Source: Niallia circulans
GTDB lineage: Bacteria; Bacillota; Bacilli; Bacillales; Cytobacillaceae
Length of the DNA: 64,000 nucleotides
Assembly (NCBI RefSeq): GCF_003726095.1
Contig: NZ_CP026031.1
Location: 992,001-1,056,000, forward strand
Reading direction: 5' to 3'
Part shown: positions 8,864-17,152 of the stretch, in pieces
Layout: every line of letters starts with the position of its first letter
Position numbering within the stretch: position 1 is the first letter of the stretch
The notes under the pieces: model-generated
Database searches by the model: none
What the model saw: only the letters and a program-made list of their open reading frames with translations
What the model was told of the DNA's origin: nothing
Made by a program: the position numbers and the translations under genes

Positions 8864-9781
8864 ATGAAAAAGAAAATGAACTATTTAATCTTACTTTTAA
8901 CTGCCATCTTTATAGTTGGTTGCTCCAACGTAGAAGATGTATCGAATACGGATGGGAATGCTAATTCACAAGAAGTAACTACTAAAAATAGTGAAAAAGA
9001 AAAAACATCGACTGGAAAACAAGTAGTAGAGGAAACGGTAACCCAATCAAAAAATGAACTGTTTAAAGGATACAAGCTTATTGAAGTGGATGGCGGTGAT
9101 TTGTCTGGGCATCGTGAACCAAATGTTGTTGTTGACGTTGGATATGGGGATCGTGAATATTGGGCATTTACAAATAAGCATGGGCAGCTAGTCCGTGTCG
9201 TTGCTGAGAAAATCATTCTACAAGATGACAAAAATGAACCAGTAACATCGTCTGGCAGATACTATTCTGATGAAGCAAAGGTTCCTGGTGTCGAGAGAGC
9301 AGATTTAGATGAAGGACATATCATTGCAGATTCACTAGGCGGAGTGTCGAATGCTTATAATATTACCCCACAAGATAGTACGCTTAACCGCCATGGTGAT
9401 CAAGCCTATATGGAAGACGCAATCCGTAAGGCAGGTGGAGCTACGAACTTTGAAGCCATCATCACCTATCCTAATACAGAAACGCAGATTCCTTCTAGAT
9501 ATCAGTATACCTATACTATAAAAGGAAATGTCATTAAGGATGAATTCGACAATATGAACCCTGATGAAGTAAATAAATCACTTGGACTAACTGGTAGTAA
9601 GTCTTCCGAGTCAACTACTTCAAAGGAAAAAGAGGATATTTCAACTATTGATACAAACGGTGATGGTCAAGTAACAATTAAAGAAGCAAAAGCAGCAGGA
9701 TATAGCATGCCTATAACAAGTGATCACTGGCTGTACAAATATATGCGCGATAATGATAACGACGGTATGGTGGGGGAGTAA
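8864..9781 (+). CDS. Secreted lipoprotein DNA/RNA non-specific endonuclease with Excalibur-like C-terminus
   Basis: 305 residues from ATG 8864 (GAGGAGTC upstream; an ATG at 8849 overlaps this site and is less likely). A lipoprotein signal (lipobox IVGC near residue 20) is followed by a Ser/Thr/Lys linker. The nuclease domain (about 70-225) carries RADLDEGHIIADSLGG, with the DEGH His as likely general base, and NITPQDSTLNRHGDQAYME with the metal-binding Asn/Arg cluster. The C-terminus has two acidic calcium-loop motifs, DTNGDGQVTIKEA and DNDNDGMVGE, resembling EF-hand/Excalibur modules. It probably degrades extracellular nucleic acid at the cell surface. The following ~900 bases carry no intact gene. 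Confidence 0.85.
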   Translation: MKKKMNYLILLLTAIFIVGCSNVEDVSNTDGNANSQEVTTKNSEKEKTSTGKQVVEETVTQSKNELFKGYKLIEVDGGDLSGHREPNVVVDVGYGDREYWAFTNKHGQLVRVVAEKIILQDDKNEPVTSSGRYYSDEAKVPGVERADLDEGHIIADSLGGVSNAYNITPQDSTLNRHGDQAYMEDAIRKAGGATNFEAIITYPNTETQIPSRYQYTYTIKGNVIKDEFDNMNPDEVNKSLGLTGSKSSESTTSKEKEDISTIDTNGDGQVTIKEAKAAGYSMPITSDHWLYKYMRDNDNDGMVGE

Positions 9782-10431
9782 GCCGCTAGAACTTTAGGAG
9801 ATTGGAAAACTCCTCTTATACTAGGAGGAATTATTTAAATTCAGGCATCGAAGTAAGAGATAAAAAGTCCGAATAATAACTATTGATTAACACGTAGTTG
9901 GTGTTGGTAAAAGTAGTAAGAGAAAATCGGACTCCGGTAGCGAAGGAATTCTCTGTAAACACATATAAATCGCATGAACTTACGATGAAATGAGGAGCGT
10001 TAATTAAAAAATGCAGCTGATACTATCAGTTGCATTTTTTGTCCTTCTAAGCATCTCTATCGTCATCCGATTTGTTTTATGGACAGCATGAAAATGAAAG
10101 TTGCTTCACTCATTTTTTGTGAGCTAACTTTTGCTATTAATATATCTAAAGGTAGAGAAGAATTTATTTTCTTTCAGATAAGTCTTCTATAAAAAGAGAG
10201 TTATCGAAAGTATGATAAATGCGTTTAAAACATTTGGAAGAAATAAAATGCTCTAAAAAAGAGCTGTTAATATCATTTTCTGGTTATTTAAAGCAAAGAT
10301 TTAAAGTCCTTCCATTGGAACGATTAGTTTTGCTATAATTTAAAAAATAAAAAACTATAAGGGACTCTCCTTTAATTAAAGGGAAGTATTTCTCATATTT
10401 TGCTGTAGAAGCAGGGGAGTTCAAGAAGAGA
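9782..10431. other. Gap without an intact gene
   Basis: Mostly A/T-rich with several stop codons in all frames. A segment at about 9893-9985 (GTAGTTGGTGTTGGTAAAAG onward) has the look of decayed coding sequence but cannot be assigned. A terminator-like hairpin lies at 10005-10040. Confidence 0.5.
10005..10040 (+). terminator. Hairpin terminator
   Basis: Stem AAAATGCAGCTGAT / ATCAGTTGCATTTT with a 3-base loop and a T6 tail. It lies about 230 bases after the nuclease gene. Confidence 0.7.
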
Positions 10432-10565
10432 CTATACAGGATATAGAAACAATTGAAATTTTGGTTGATGAAAAGTCAGGAACCATTATGAATACAGAAG
10501 ACACACATACGATTTATTCTTTCCCTATTAACACAATCAAAAAAATTAATGGGTTATTTCACTAA
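10432..10565 (+). pseudogene. Possible short coding remnant before a terminator
   Basis: A frame ending at TAA 10563-10565 encodes IETIEILVDEKSGTIMNTED and then HTIYSFPINTIKKING, which looks like real protein. It opens at a stop about 60 bases upstream without a usable start codon. A strong terminator follows 5 bases later, so this is likely the 3' end of a degraded gene. Family unknown. Confidence 0.35.
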
Positions 10566-10569
10566 TGGT

Positions 10570-10604
10570 TGCGATACTTTTACAAAAAGGTATCGCATTT
10601 TTTA
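10570..10604 (+). terminator. Rho-independent terminator
   Basis: Stem TGCGATACTTTT / AAAGGTATCGCA and a T6 tail, directly after the coding remnant. Confidence 0.85.
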
Positions 10605-10678
10605 CTGAAGAGGGAGGTTAGTGGAAGAAGGAAATAATGACTTTATAGCGAAAGATATAATATTAAGCTAAATTAGGG

Positions 10679-11164
10679 GTGTTCAAAATATTAATAAAAT
10701 TCTTTGTATATAACTGGCAAGTAAGAGATGAATGGTTTGACTGGTGTAATCAATTAACAACTGAAGAGTTATTAAAAAATCGTATTGGCGGAGTAGGAAA
10801 TATTTTATTTACACTTTTCCATATAATTGATGTGGAATATAGTTGGATTCGTGGTATTCAAGGGAAAGAGGATGTAGTATTTCAGTTTGATGACTATCAT
10901 ACACTTGAAAAGGTTAAAACTCTTTCAGATAAATTAAGGAATGAAATCGCTGAATTTTTGAAAAACACAGATGACTTGAAGGAACAGAGTGTCAGTGTCC
11001 CTTGGGATGAAAAAAAATATGCTGTGAATGATATTATTCACCATATTATTGCACACGAAATTCATCATATCGGACAACTTTCAGTTTGGTCGAGAGAATT
11101 AAAACTACAACCTCCATCTTCTAATTTTGTTGGCAGAGAACTAAAATTTGTTCATTTTTCTTGA
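10679..11164 (+). CDS. DinB superfamily protein
   Basis: 161 residues from GTG 10679. The ribosome binding site (TTAGGGGT) sits unusually close, so the exact start is uncertain. The four-helix DinB/YfiT fold is suggested by FVYNWQVRDEWFDWCNQL at the N-terminus, FHIIDVEYSW (first metal His) in helix 2, and HHIIAHEIHHIGQLSVWSRE (second and third His) in the last helix. Family members bind a divalent metal; many act as thiol-dependent transferases or hydrolases and some are damage-inducible. The stop is directly followed by an intergenic repeat arm, TTGAACTATCGGGGCATT. Two other DinB-type genes occur in this window. Confidence 0.85.
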   Translation: MFKILIKFFVYNWQVRDEWFDWCNQLTTEELLKNRIGGVGNILFTLFHIIDVEYSWIRGIQGKEDVVFQFDDYHTLEKVKTLSDKLRNEIAEFLKNTDDLKEQSVSVPWDEKKYAVNDIIHHIIAHEIHHIGQLSVWSRELKLQPPSSNFVGRELKFVHFS

Positions 11165-11316
11165 ACTATCGGGGCATTTTTTTTCATAGAAAGTCAATTT
11201 ATATATTGAAACAACCGCACCAATTAAGGCATAGCCTTAATTAATAACGGAGCACTATAAAGGAACATGGAGAAGGAGGGAATTTTATCTTAGGAATAAA
11301 AAATTACAATCCCAAA

Positions 11317-11772
11317 TTGTATGAAGAATCATTTAAAATCATAGCAGAATATAAATATAAGCTGGAATCTCTGAAAGGGCAAACAATAGAAGAACTATGG
11401 GTGTCCTGGGATAGTATTAATGATGAATGGTTTAATGACCTGCCAGTAATATTAAAATTTAAAACTTGCCAGTTAGAACTATGTGCATACAAGACTAATC
11501 AATATGCTGTGACTTTTGATCACATTGACCTGTTACAAGAGATTAATTACTTTGGTAGAAAACTAGTTTGGAAAAAGAACAAATTGGTAGAGCTTAATAA
11601 ATTTTTTAAGAAAGAAATAAATACTGTTGAAATTATTCAATGGATGGAACAATTGATTGGCGTCGGTTTTGAAACTAATGAAGGTTTTTTTGCAATATGT
11701 AATGGCTTAGATGAAAATGAAATTGTTACAAGAAAGCATATAGATCAGGATTACAAATATATCACTATATAG
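11317..11772 (+). CDS. Hypothetical protein with damaged or unusual start
   Basis: The first standard start is TTG 11317, giving 151 residues, but it has no ribosome binding site. The frame is open further up. A strong AAGGAGGG (11274-11281) points to a start about nine bases on, at TTA 11290 (LGIKNYNPKLYEES), where a TTG would have been expected, so the original start may have mutated. The protein is rich in Trp, Asn and Glu with no membrane segment (KGQTIEELWVSWDSINDEW; CNGLDENEIVTRKHI). Family not recognised. It sits between intergenic repeat copies. Confidence 0.55.
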   Translation: MYEESFKIIAEYKYKLESLKGQTIEELWVSWDSINDEWFNDLPVILKFKTCQLELCAYKTNQYAVTFDHIDLLQEINYFGRKLVWKKNKLVELNKFFKKEINTVEIIQWMEQLIGVGFETNEGFFAICNGLDENEIVTRKHIDQDYKYITI

Positions 11773-11835
11773 TTTACACAAAGGGGAACTTGCTTAAAAT
11801 AGGTAGCATCATTGTAAGAAACTAAAGTAAGTGAA

Positions 11836-11923
11836 GAATTGTTCTTAAACTATACCGGGGCATTGATCCAAGACGGATGAATGCTTTTTTATTTATGCAG
11901 GCACTAAAGGGGGCTGGTTAATT
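11836..11923 (+). repeat. Intergenic cassette-junction repeat, copy B
   Basis: Left arm TTCTTAAACTATACCGGGGC, central CAAGACGGATGAATGC (11869-11884), right arm AAAGGGGGCTGGTTAATT. The central block also occurs at 12413-12428 and, with two changes, at 20106-20121. It lies downstream of the unknown gene and upstream of the next small gene. Confidence 0.7.
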
Positions 11924-12074
11924 AAATAGCTAGAAGGAATTTTAATTTACATCTCATTAGAATAATTGCTAAGGAATTCATGAATTTTGTGTTATAGTTT
12001 AAAATATAAGGGGAAAAATGGTGATTATTTTATGTTGATATCTTTAACAATAAATACTAAGTGAGGTAATAAAT

Positions 12075-12266
12075 ATGAGGAAAGCTTCAATGGCATCATT
12101 TTTAAAGAATTATATAGGATTAGCAGCAATTATGTTATTAGCTTACCTAGTTTTAGGACCAAATGAACATACATCCCTACCTTTTGTGCTACTTCTGGGC
12201 ATACCAATAACAGCATTCATGCTTTTTACTGGATTAGATGAAAAACTTAAAAAAATTTTCCCTTAA
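12075..12266 (+). CDS. Small two-helix membrane protein
   Basis: 63 residues; GTGAGGTAATAA precedes ATG 12075. Two hydrophobic segments (about 13-28 and 36-52) are separated by the polar loop GPNEHTS, with a basic C-terminus. No family recognised. It has its own terminator and is flanked by intergenic repeat copies, as a self-contained unit. Confidence 0.65.
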   Translation: MRKASMASFLKNYIGLAAIMLLAYLVLGPNEHTSLPFVLLLGIPITAFMLFTGLDEKLKKIFP

Positions 12267-12298
12267 AGTAAATGAAATGTGAAATGATCTTGGGAGGG

Positions 12299-12326
12299 GC
12301 AGTTGCTATAGGCAGCTGTTTTTTTT
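12299..12326 (+). terminator. Rho-independent terminator
   Basis: Stem CAGTTGC / GCAGCTG (one G-U pair) followed by T8, 32 bases after the small membrane gene. Confidence 0.8.
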
Positions 12327-12375
12327 ATGGTTTTAAGGGTCAACTTTCCTGTAATAAATAAAGTTGCGAATAACT

Positions 12376-12456
12376 ATAATACGCTAGTTCTTCAGGAAAC
12401 TGATGTATTTATCAAGACGGATGAATGCAATTTTATCTATTAAGATATTAAAGAAG
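12376..12456 (+). repeat. Intergenic cassette-junction repeat, copy C
   Basis: Begins with ATAATACGCTAGTTCTTCAG (12376-12395), identical over 20 bp to 20068-20087. It continues with CAAGACGGATGAATGCA, TTTTATCTATTAAG and a right arm AAAGAAGTAGGTTAGG. It shares its layout with copies B and I. Confidence 0.8.
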
Positions 12457-12495
12457 TAGGTTAGGGGATAAGGACTTCATCACTATTAGTGTGTA

Positions 12496-12672
12496 GTGGG
12501 CTTAGATGATCCAGTTAAAATAACTTCTGACCAACTTTCAATAAAAGATGTGGAGAAGGTTGAAAATAGTGACTTCGACGGAGTTTCAATTGCTCACCAG
12601 TGGGTGCTGCAATTCATTTATTTAATTAATATCGTGCGGGAGAAAATCAAATTTTATACTTATCTTTTATAA
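12496..12672 (+). pseudogene. Possible 58-residue coding remnant
   Basis: A frame from GTG 12496 to TAA 12670-12672 encodes VGLDDPVKITSDQLSIKDVE and continues to a hydrophobic end. No ribosome binding site is visible and the upstream frame is closed by TAG. It looks like a piece of a larger protein. The surrounding gap (12330-13064) otherwise shows only repeat fragments. Confidence 0.3.
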
Positions 12673-12910
12673 AGAATGAGATGAAGTTACATACAAATTC
12701 AACGAGTAATTGGACCATGGCTATCACTCCGTTTTTCTTTTTATTACATTGTATTGGCGAAACGAAGCATTAATTACATAAAATATAGGAGGAATTCAAG
12801 GGAAGTTTTCTACTTACAAGTACAGATTTTACCTAAGAATATAGATGGAGTTGGAAAAGACGAATGCTGATATACAGAAAAAACTAGACAATGAGATTAC
12901 CTTACTATCG

Positions 12911-12965
12911 AGATAGCATTCCTGCAATAAGTGAAATCTTGCTATTGGTAAAGATTTGTTAAATA
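12911..12965 (+). repeat. Intergenic repeat, copy D
   Basis: GCATTCCTGCAATAAGTGAA (12916 on) matches copy E at 14547 with one change across 24 bases. It precedes the small membrane gene at 13065. Confidence 0.7.
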
Positions 12966-13064
12966 ACGGGAACTTTTTCTAAAACTAATCGTAGTAATAC
13001 TAATAATATATATTTATCCTATTTCACCATAACTAAATCAAAAATAGACAAGGGCGTGAAAACT

Positions 13065-13241
13065 ATGAAGTTATCTTTATTAGAAAGAATCACTCTTATT
13101 ATCCTAACTATTTGTACAGTAATTTTTATTTATGGTTTTATAGTAAATCAAAACATAATGTCACTAGTATTTTTATTGATCCCTATTATATATATTACAA
13201 GGCTTGTTATAATCAAAAAAAGAAAAAATACCCCAATTTAA
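13065..13241 (+). CDS. Small membrane protein
   Basis: 58 residues from ATG 13065, chosen over GTG 13056 because the AAGGGCG site lies about ten bases upstream of the ATG. Two hydrophobic stretches (about 8-25 and 31-48) and a basic tail (KKRKNT). Unknown family. Independent gene inside the accessory strip. Confidence 0.55.
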   Translation: MKLSLLERITLIILTICTVIFIYGFIVNQNIMSLVFLLIPIIYITRLVIIKKRKNTPI

Positions 13242-13323
13242 CTATGTTTAAGTTTTATAATAATAAAAAAACAAAGATCCGGATAAGGTGTGTCATAAAA
13301 TTTTGAGCTAAGGAGTGATAAGG

Positions 13324-14403
13324 TTGATCGTCTTGAGAGGTATTGGAAGGTTTCAGGAGCTGCCGGAAATGGCGATGCATATTTATAAAGGAAATATTCC
13401 GGCTTTAGAGGCGGAAATCGCAGCAGGCTGGGATATTGAGGAGGGGATCGTACTTAGTAAGCGTATTTCTCTTAGTCCGTTAGATCTGGCGCTAGTATTG
13501 CAGAAAAAGGAGGTTATAAAGCTGCTGGTAGAGCATGGCGTTAACCTGAATGTTCATCATAATCCGGCTTTTTTGAGAGCTGTACGTTATTGCGGGGAGG
13601 ATATCGTCCGTTACATTGCAGCGCAAGGAGCTGAGATGGACAAGCATAATCAAACGGGGTCGGGTGCATATTCAGAAGCCTATTATGGCAACAAAAAAAA
13701 CATCCCGTTTATTCATGAGCTGGGATTAGATATTAAGCTGTACGGCGGTGCCATCATACGTGAAGCTGCATCGGACCATGACCTGAAGACACTCAAATAT
13801 TTGCTCGATCATGGGGTGGACATCAATTATAATCAACCGGATATGGTCTATCCTTATCAAGCTACTCCATTAACGGTGGCTGCTCGTATGGGGAATATGG
13901 GCATGGTTAAATTTTTGATTGAACACGGCGCAGATGTTACTAAAGCGGAAAAAGACGGCGATCGGCCATATACGATTGCGGTCAGCAATAAGGATACGGT
14001 CATGGCTAATTATTTGAAATCGCTGGAGCCGGCTGAATTCCATGATCCAGCGAACAAGAAAAATGAGCTTAAAAAATATAAATTACCCGATGAACTGGTC
14101 TGCTTTCTTACAGGAAATCAGCTACGCATTGAGCTAGCGCAAAATGAATATGAAATCGAGTATATAGATTTTTTTACGCTGAACGATACAATTGAGATGA
14201 AAATCGGTAGACAAAAGCTGCTTCGTCTTTCAGCTGATATCGACAATTACTCTGACCTACAGTTGGTTTGGAACCCAAAGAATAAAGGCCTGATAGGATG
14301 TTATGATGTAGAGCATCAGACGTATCTGGATTTATGCAGCTTTACAGAGTTCCTCGAACAGCCTGAATTGTACCTAATAAAGTATCTTGAGGGAGAATTG
14401 TAA
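13324..14403 (+). CDS. Ankyrin-repeat protein with SUKH/SMI1-like C-terminal region
   Basis: 359 residues from TTG 13324, with TAAGGAG nine bases upstream; the GTG at 13315 abuts the site. Ankyrin repeats cover about residues 15-235, for example SPLDLALVLQKKEVIKLLVE and ATPLTVAARMGNMGMVKFLI. The C-terminal ~110 residues (YKLPDELVCFLTGNQLRIEL, then a beta-rich stretch ending in TEFLEQPELYL) resemble SMI1/KNR4-type immunity domains, which suggests a polymorphic-toxin immunity or protein-binding role. The DNA is visibly richer in G and C than its neighbours, indicating recent transfer from another Firmicute. No toxin gene is adjacent. Confidence 0.75.
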   Translation: MIVLRGIGRFQELPEMAMHIYKGNIPALEAEIAAGWDIEEGIVLSKRISLSPLDLALVLQKKEVIKLLVEHGVNLNVHHNPAFLRAVRYCGEDIVRYIAAQGAEMDKHNQTGSGAYSEAYYGNKKNIPFIHELGLDIKLYGGAIIREAASDHDLKTLKYLLDHGVDINYNQPDMVYPYQATPLTVAARMGNMGMVKFLIEHGADVTKAEKDGDRPYTIAVSNKDTVMANYLKSLEPAEFHDPANKKNELKKYKLPDELVCFLTGNQLRIELAQNEYEIEYIDFFTLNDTIEMKIGRQKLLRLSADIDNYSDLQLVWNPKNKGLIGCYDVEHQTYLDLCSFTEFLEQPELYLIKYLEGEL

Positions 14404-14534
14404 AGATAAGAAGGATGGAAGATCAGATGAAGATTTTAGCAAAGAGAACAGATGGTATTTTTTTCTTTTTTCTATAGATTATAATTTAGATTTTCTTGAA
14501 CTTCAATTGATGTGATCTACCTTTATCTTGTTAA

Positions 14535-14605
14535 GCTAACGGGGCAGCATTCCTGTAATAAGTGAAATCTTACTCATGTAGAAACGAAGCAGGTTAGTTT
14601 TATGT
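14535..14605 (+). repeat. Intergenic repeat, copy E
   Basis: The most complete pair of arms: AAGCTAACGGGGCAGCATTC on the left and GAAGCAGGTTAGTTT on the right, with CCTGTAATAAGTGAAATCT between. The CTAAC/GTTAG ends are inverted to each other. Confidence 0.7.
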
Positions 14606-14655
14606 AGATCAGGGTTCTGCGTAAAATTACACAAGAGCAACAGGGGAGATATTAA

Positions 14656-14929
14656 ATGATTAAAGGAATATTGAATTTAAGCGAACCATAGTTAAAAAGT
14701 ACGTAGAACTTGCTGTACGAGCTGGTGTAGCATTAACCTGGACGATATTTGAATCAACGGGAGCTTTTCCTAGTACTTTACAGGAAACTTGGGGGAGGAT
14801 TTTTTCTGAGTGGTTTCCATCTTCTAATTATCAAGTAACAGAAGGACCCAAATCTTGTCGATTAAAACCAAAGATTTAACTTCACCATTTGTGAAAAGCA
14901 AAATTTGGATTGCAGTTATAAAAAAATAA
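14656..14929 (+). pseudogene. Remnant of an AraC effector-binding (GyrI-like) domain
   Basis: ATG 14656, after CAGGGGAGAT, is soon interrupted. A frame then reads [20 protein letters not shown] and [16 protein letters not shown], the signature of the C-terminal GyrI-like/effector-binding domain, and the final residues KSKIWIAVIKK match the EIWIPV ending in another frame. The intact AraC protein at 47245-48108 has the same elements (FEVNGPMPESMQKVWKQIYS, EWMPSSGY, EIWIPVK). At least two frame disruptions; a decayed gene. Confidence 0.7.
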
Positions 14930-14945
14930 ATTTATTTTTTAGATC

Positions 14946-14974
14946 AAAGAGCTGCTTGGGTCAGCTCTTTTTTT
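14946..14974 (+). terminator. Rho-independent terminator
   Basis: Stem AAAGAGCTG / CAGCTCTTT with a 7-base loop and T tail, just after the GyrI-like remnant. Confidence 0.85.
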
Positions 14975-15134
14975 CTTAAGAGATGGAATGATTGTGAGTG
15001 CGATACCTCAACAAAGAGATATCGTATTTCTTGCTAAAGTAGGATAGTTGATTAAATTGAATAATAGATGTGCTAGAATTGGTAATAAGTGTGGGATTGG
15101 GTAAATATAGCATACAAGTGTAGGGGGATTAAAA

Positions 15135-15607
15135 ATGAAGATTCGTTCAGTAAACAGTTTAGATTACTATGAAATCTCGCCATTACTAAATCAATGGTGG
15201 GGGGAAGACAAATGGCTGATAAGTTACCAAAGCTCTTTTTTGATCATTTTACAGATACAAGTTTTATTGCTGAAAAAGATGGGGAAATAGTGGGGTTTCT
15301 AATTGGGTTTTTATCACAATCACAGCCTGAAGAGGCATATATTCATTTCGTTGGAGTGCACCCAAAATATAGAAAACACAATGTAGGAAAAACACTCTAC
15401 AATAAATTTTTTTATGTGGTTAAACAAAAAGGTGCTAGTATAATCCGTTGTGTAACCTCACCTATTAATAAAATTTCAATTTCCTTTCATACTAATATGG
15501 GTTTTGATATTGAACAAGGAAATGCAGTCGTAGATGGAGTTACTGTTTATAAGGACTATGACGGACCAAATCAAGATAGAGTTTTATTTAAAAAGAATTT
15601 ACAATAA
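15135..15607 (+). pseudogene. GNAT N-acetyltransferase, frameshifted at a G run
   Basis: ATG 15135 (GTAGGGGGAT upstream) begins MKIRSVNSLDYYEISPLLNQ and then WWG. The remainder of the protein (GRQMADKLPKLFFDHFTDTS onward, acetyl-CoA motif VHPKYRKHNVGKTLYNKF) is in another frame. One extra G in the six-G run 15199-15204 joins them into a normal length of about 158 residues. The break type is identical to that in the MFS gene at 8170. Translation could also restart inside, but without the first beta strand. Confidence 0.75.
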
Positions 15608-15611
15608 ATTT

Positions 15612-15690
15612 GGGAGCTCATAGAACTATCGAGGAATTAATCCATGAAGGATTTACCTTTTTTTGCTATGGTACGAACGGAGCAGGTTGG
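15612..15690 (+). repeat. Intergenic repeat, copy F (degenerate)
   Basis: Left arm GAACTATCGAGGAATTAATC and right arm ACGGAGCAGGTTGGTGC around a diverged middle. It lies between the GNAT and ASCH genes. Confidence 0.5.
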
Positions 15691-15773
15691 TGCAAGAAGG
15701 ATAATTCAAAGTAACCTAGAATAAGTATTTAGATTAAAGGAGTTAAAATATTAATAAAGGAAGAAGTAGGAAA

Positions 15774-16217
15774 ATGAATAACAGAGTTAATGAATTTTGG
15801 AATCAATTTTGTATAGACACCCAAAAAGAAGGGGTTCAATATAAAGATGCTACTCAATTTGGTGCTTCGGCTGATTGGTTAGCAGAATTAGTTGTAAATG
15901 GAAAAAAGACAGCTACAACTTCGGGTTATGTGTTTTACGAAATTGAAAAAGAAGCTATTCCTAAAGTTGGTGAATATTATATTATTTTAAATGGTAAGGA
16001 AAATCCAGTTGCTATTATTGAAATTGAATCAGTTCAAATTGTTCCAATGAATGAGGTAACCGAGGAATTTGCTTTAGCCGAAGGTGAAGGTGATTATCAA
16101 TTCTGGTGGGATGCTCACGAGAAGTTCTTTACAGAATTATTAAAGGAATATGATATAGCATTTACACAAGATATGTTAGTTGTGTGTGAACGAATTAAAA
16201 AGGTATATCCTAAATAA
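15774..16217 (+). CDS. ASCH domain protein
   Basis: 147 residues; GGAAGAAGTAGGAAA precedes ATG 15774. Hallmarks of the ASCH (PUA-like) fold are ELVVNGKKTATTSGYVFYEI near residues 36-55, PKVGEYYIILNGKENPVAII near 62-81, and EGEGDYQFWWDAHEKFF near 103-118. ASCH proteins are thought to bind RNA or modified nucleosides; some have amidohydrolase activity on acetylated cytidine. A single-gene unit in the accessory strip with its own terminator. Confidence 0.85.
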   Translation: MNNRVNEFWNQFCIDTQKEGVQYKDATQFGASADWLAELVVNGKKTATTSGYVFYEIEKEAIPKVGEYYIILNGKENPVAIIEIESVQIVPMNEVTEEFALAEGEGDYQFWWDAHEKFFTELLKEYDIAFTQDMLVVCERIKKVYPK

Positions 16218-16279
16218 GCAATTAAATGATATAGAATAATAAGTAACTTTTAATTTAATAGTTGTACCCTATTCCTAAA

Positions 16280-16307
16280 AACAAGTTGAATATAGCAACT
16301 TGTTTTT
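16280..16307 (+). terminator. Rho-independent terminator
   Basis: Stem AACAAGTTG / CAACTTGTT with T6, about 60 bases after the ASCH gene. Between it and 16558 only weak repeat-like fragments are seen (TAGCACTCCTGTTATAAATA at 16321). Confidence 0.8.
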
Positions 16308-16558
16308 TATATTAAAAGTTTAGCACTCCTGTTATAAATAATTTTCTTGTACCACAAAACGGGCAGCCTCAGTTCAACAGTGATTTTTAACTAGTGTTCA
16401 ACAATCGGGCTATATTCAGGAATACTATATTGTGAATATACTATTAAGTATTGTGTTAGTTTAATTGTTGCCTTAGCACATTCATTTTCTGATGTTAGTT
16501 TAGAAGTAGTTAGCCAGAACGTAACTGTAAAGTTGCTGGACTACAAAAAATTACATGA

Positions 16559-16603
16559 AAAATCCCGTATCAATTTTACTAAGTAATATTGATACGGGAT
16601 TTT
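16559..16603 (-). terminator. Terminator of the PadR/esterase operon
   Basis: Strong inverted repeat AAAATCCCGTATCAAT / ATTGATACGGGATTTT, ten bases beyond the padR-like stop. Confidence 0.85.
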
Positions 16604-16612
16604 AGTGTTTAT

Positions 16613-17152
16613 TTACACAGTTGCTTCTTCTATGTCTGCTTTCAATTCTTTAAACCATTTTAAGTTCACTAAATGGTGTGAACGAGAATTTTCGTTCATG
16701 CGACGAAAATAATCAATTTTACCAGGTAATTCTTTAGTGATAGCTAGGTATTCATCGAGAAGAGCAATTCTGGCTTCAGTTTGATCAATTTGTGATTGGA
16801 TTAATTCTAATAATTTATTTTTATCGAATTCATCTGCAAAGAGTAACGACCCATAGAATTGTAAGTTTACATACTCGGATTTAGTCCCATATTTGACCAT
16901 TAATTTATCGAATTCTTCTCTTCCTAAAGACGTGATTTTAAAGGGGTGCATTTCACGCCCATTGTTTGGACTTATTTGATGTGTTTGTTCAATCAAGCCT
17001 TTTTCTTCAAGTTGTTGTAAATTGTAATAAAATGATCCTTTAGTGAAGTTAACGATATATTTATAGTGTCGTTTTTCCATTAAACTTAATAGTTCGTATC
17101 CATGAGCGCCAGGGTTTTGAATAAGTAAGCCAAGGATAAGTAAGGGAATCAA
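16613..17152 (-). CDS. PadR family transcriptional regulator
   Basis: 179 residues, TTG start at 17152. The N-terminal winged helix (residues 1-85) reads LLILGLLIQNPGAHGYELLS and KGSFYYNLQQLEEKGLIEQT, the standard PadR DNA-binding wing. The C-terminal helices (about 105-175) should dimerise. The start overlaps the TGA stop of the esterase gene (TTGA), so translation is probably coupled. The palindromes at 18022-18063 are likely operator sites, implying autoregulation of the pair. Ligand unknown. Confidence 0.9.
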   Translation of the reverse strand: MIPLLILGLLIQNPGAHGYELLSLMEKRHYKYIVNFTKGSFYYNLQQLEEKGLIEQTHQISPNNGREMHPFKITSLGREEFDKLMVKYGTKSEYVNLQFYGSLLFADEFDKNKLLELIQSQIDQTEARIALLDEYLAITKELPGKIDYFRRMNENSRSHHLVNLKWFKELKADIEEATV

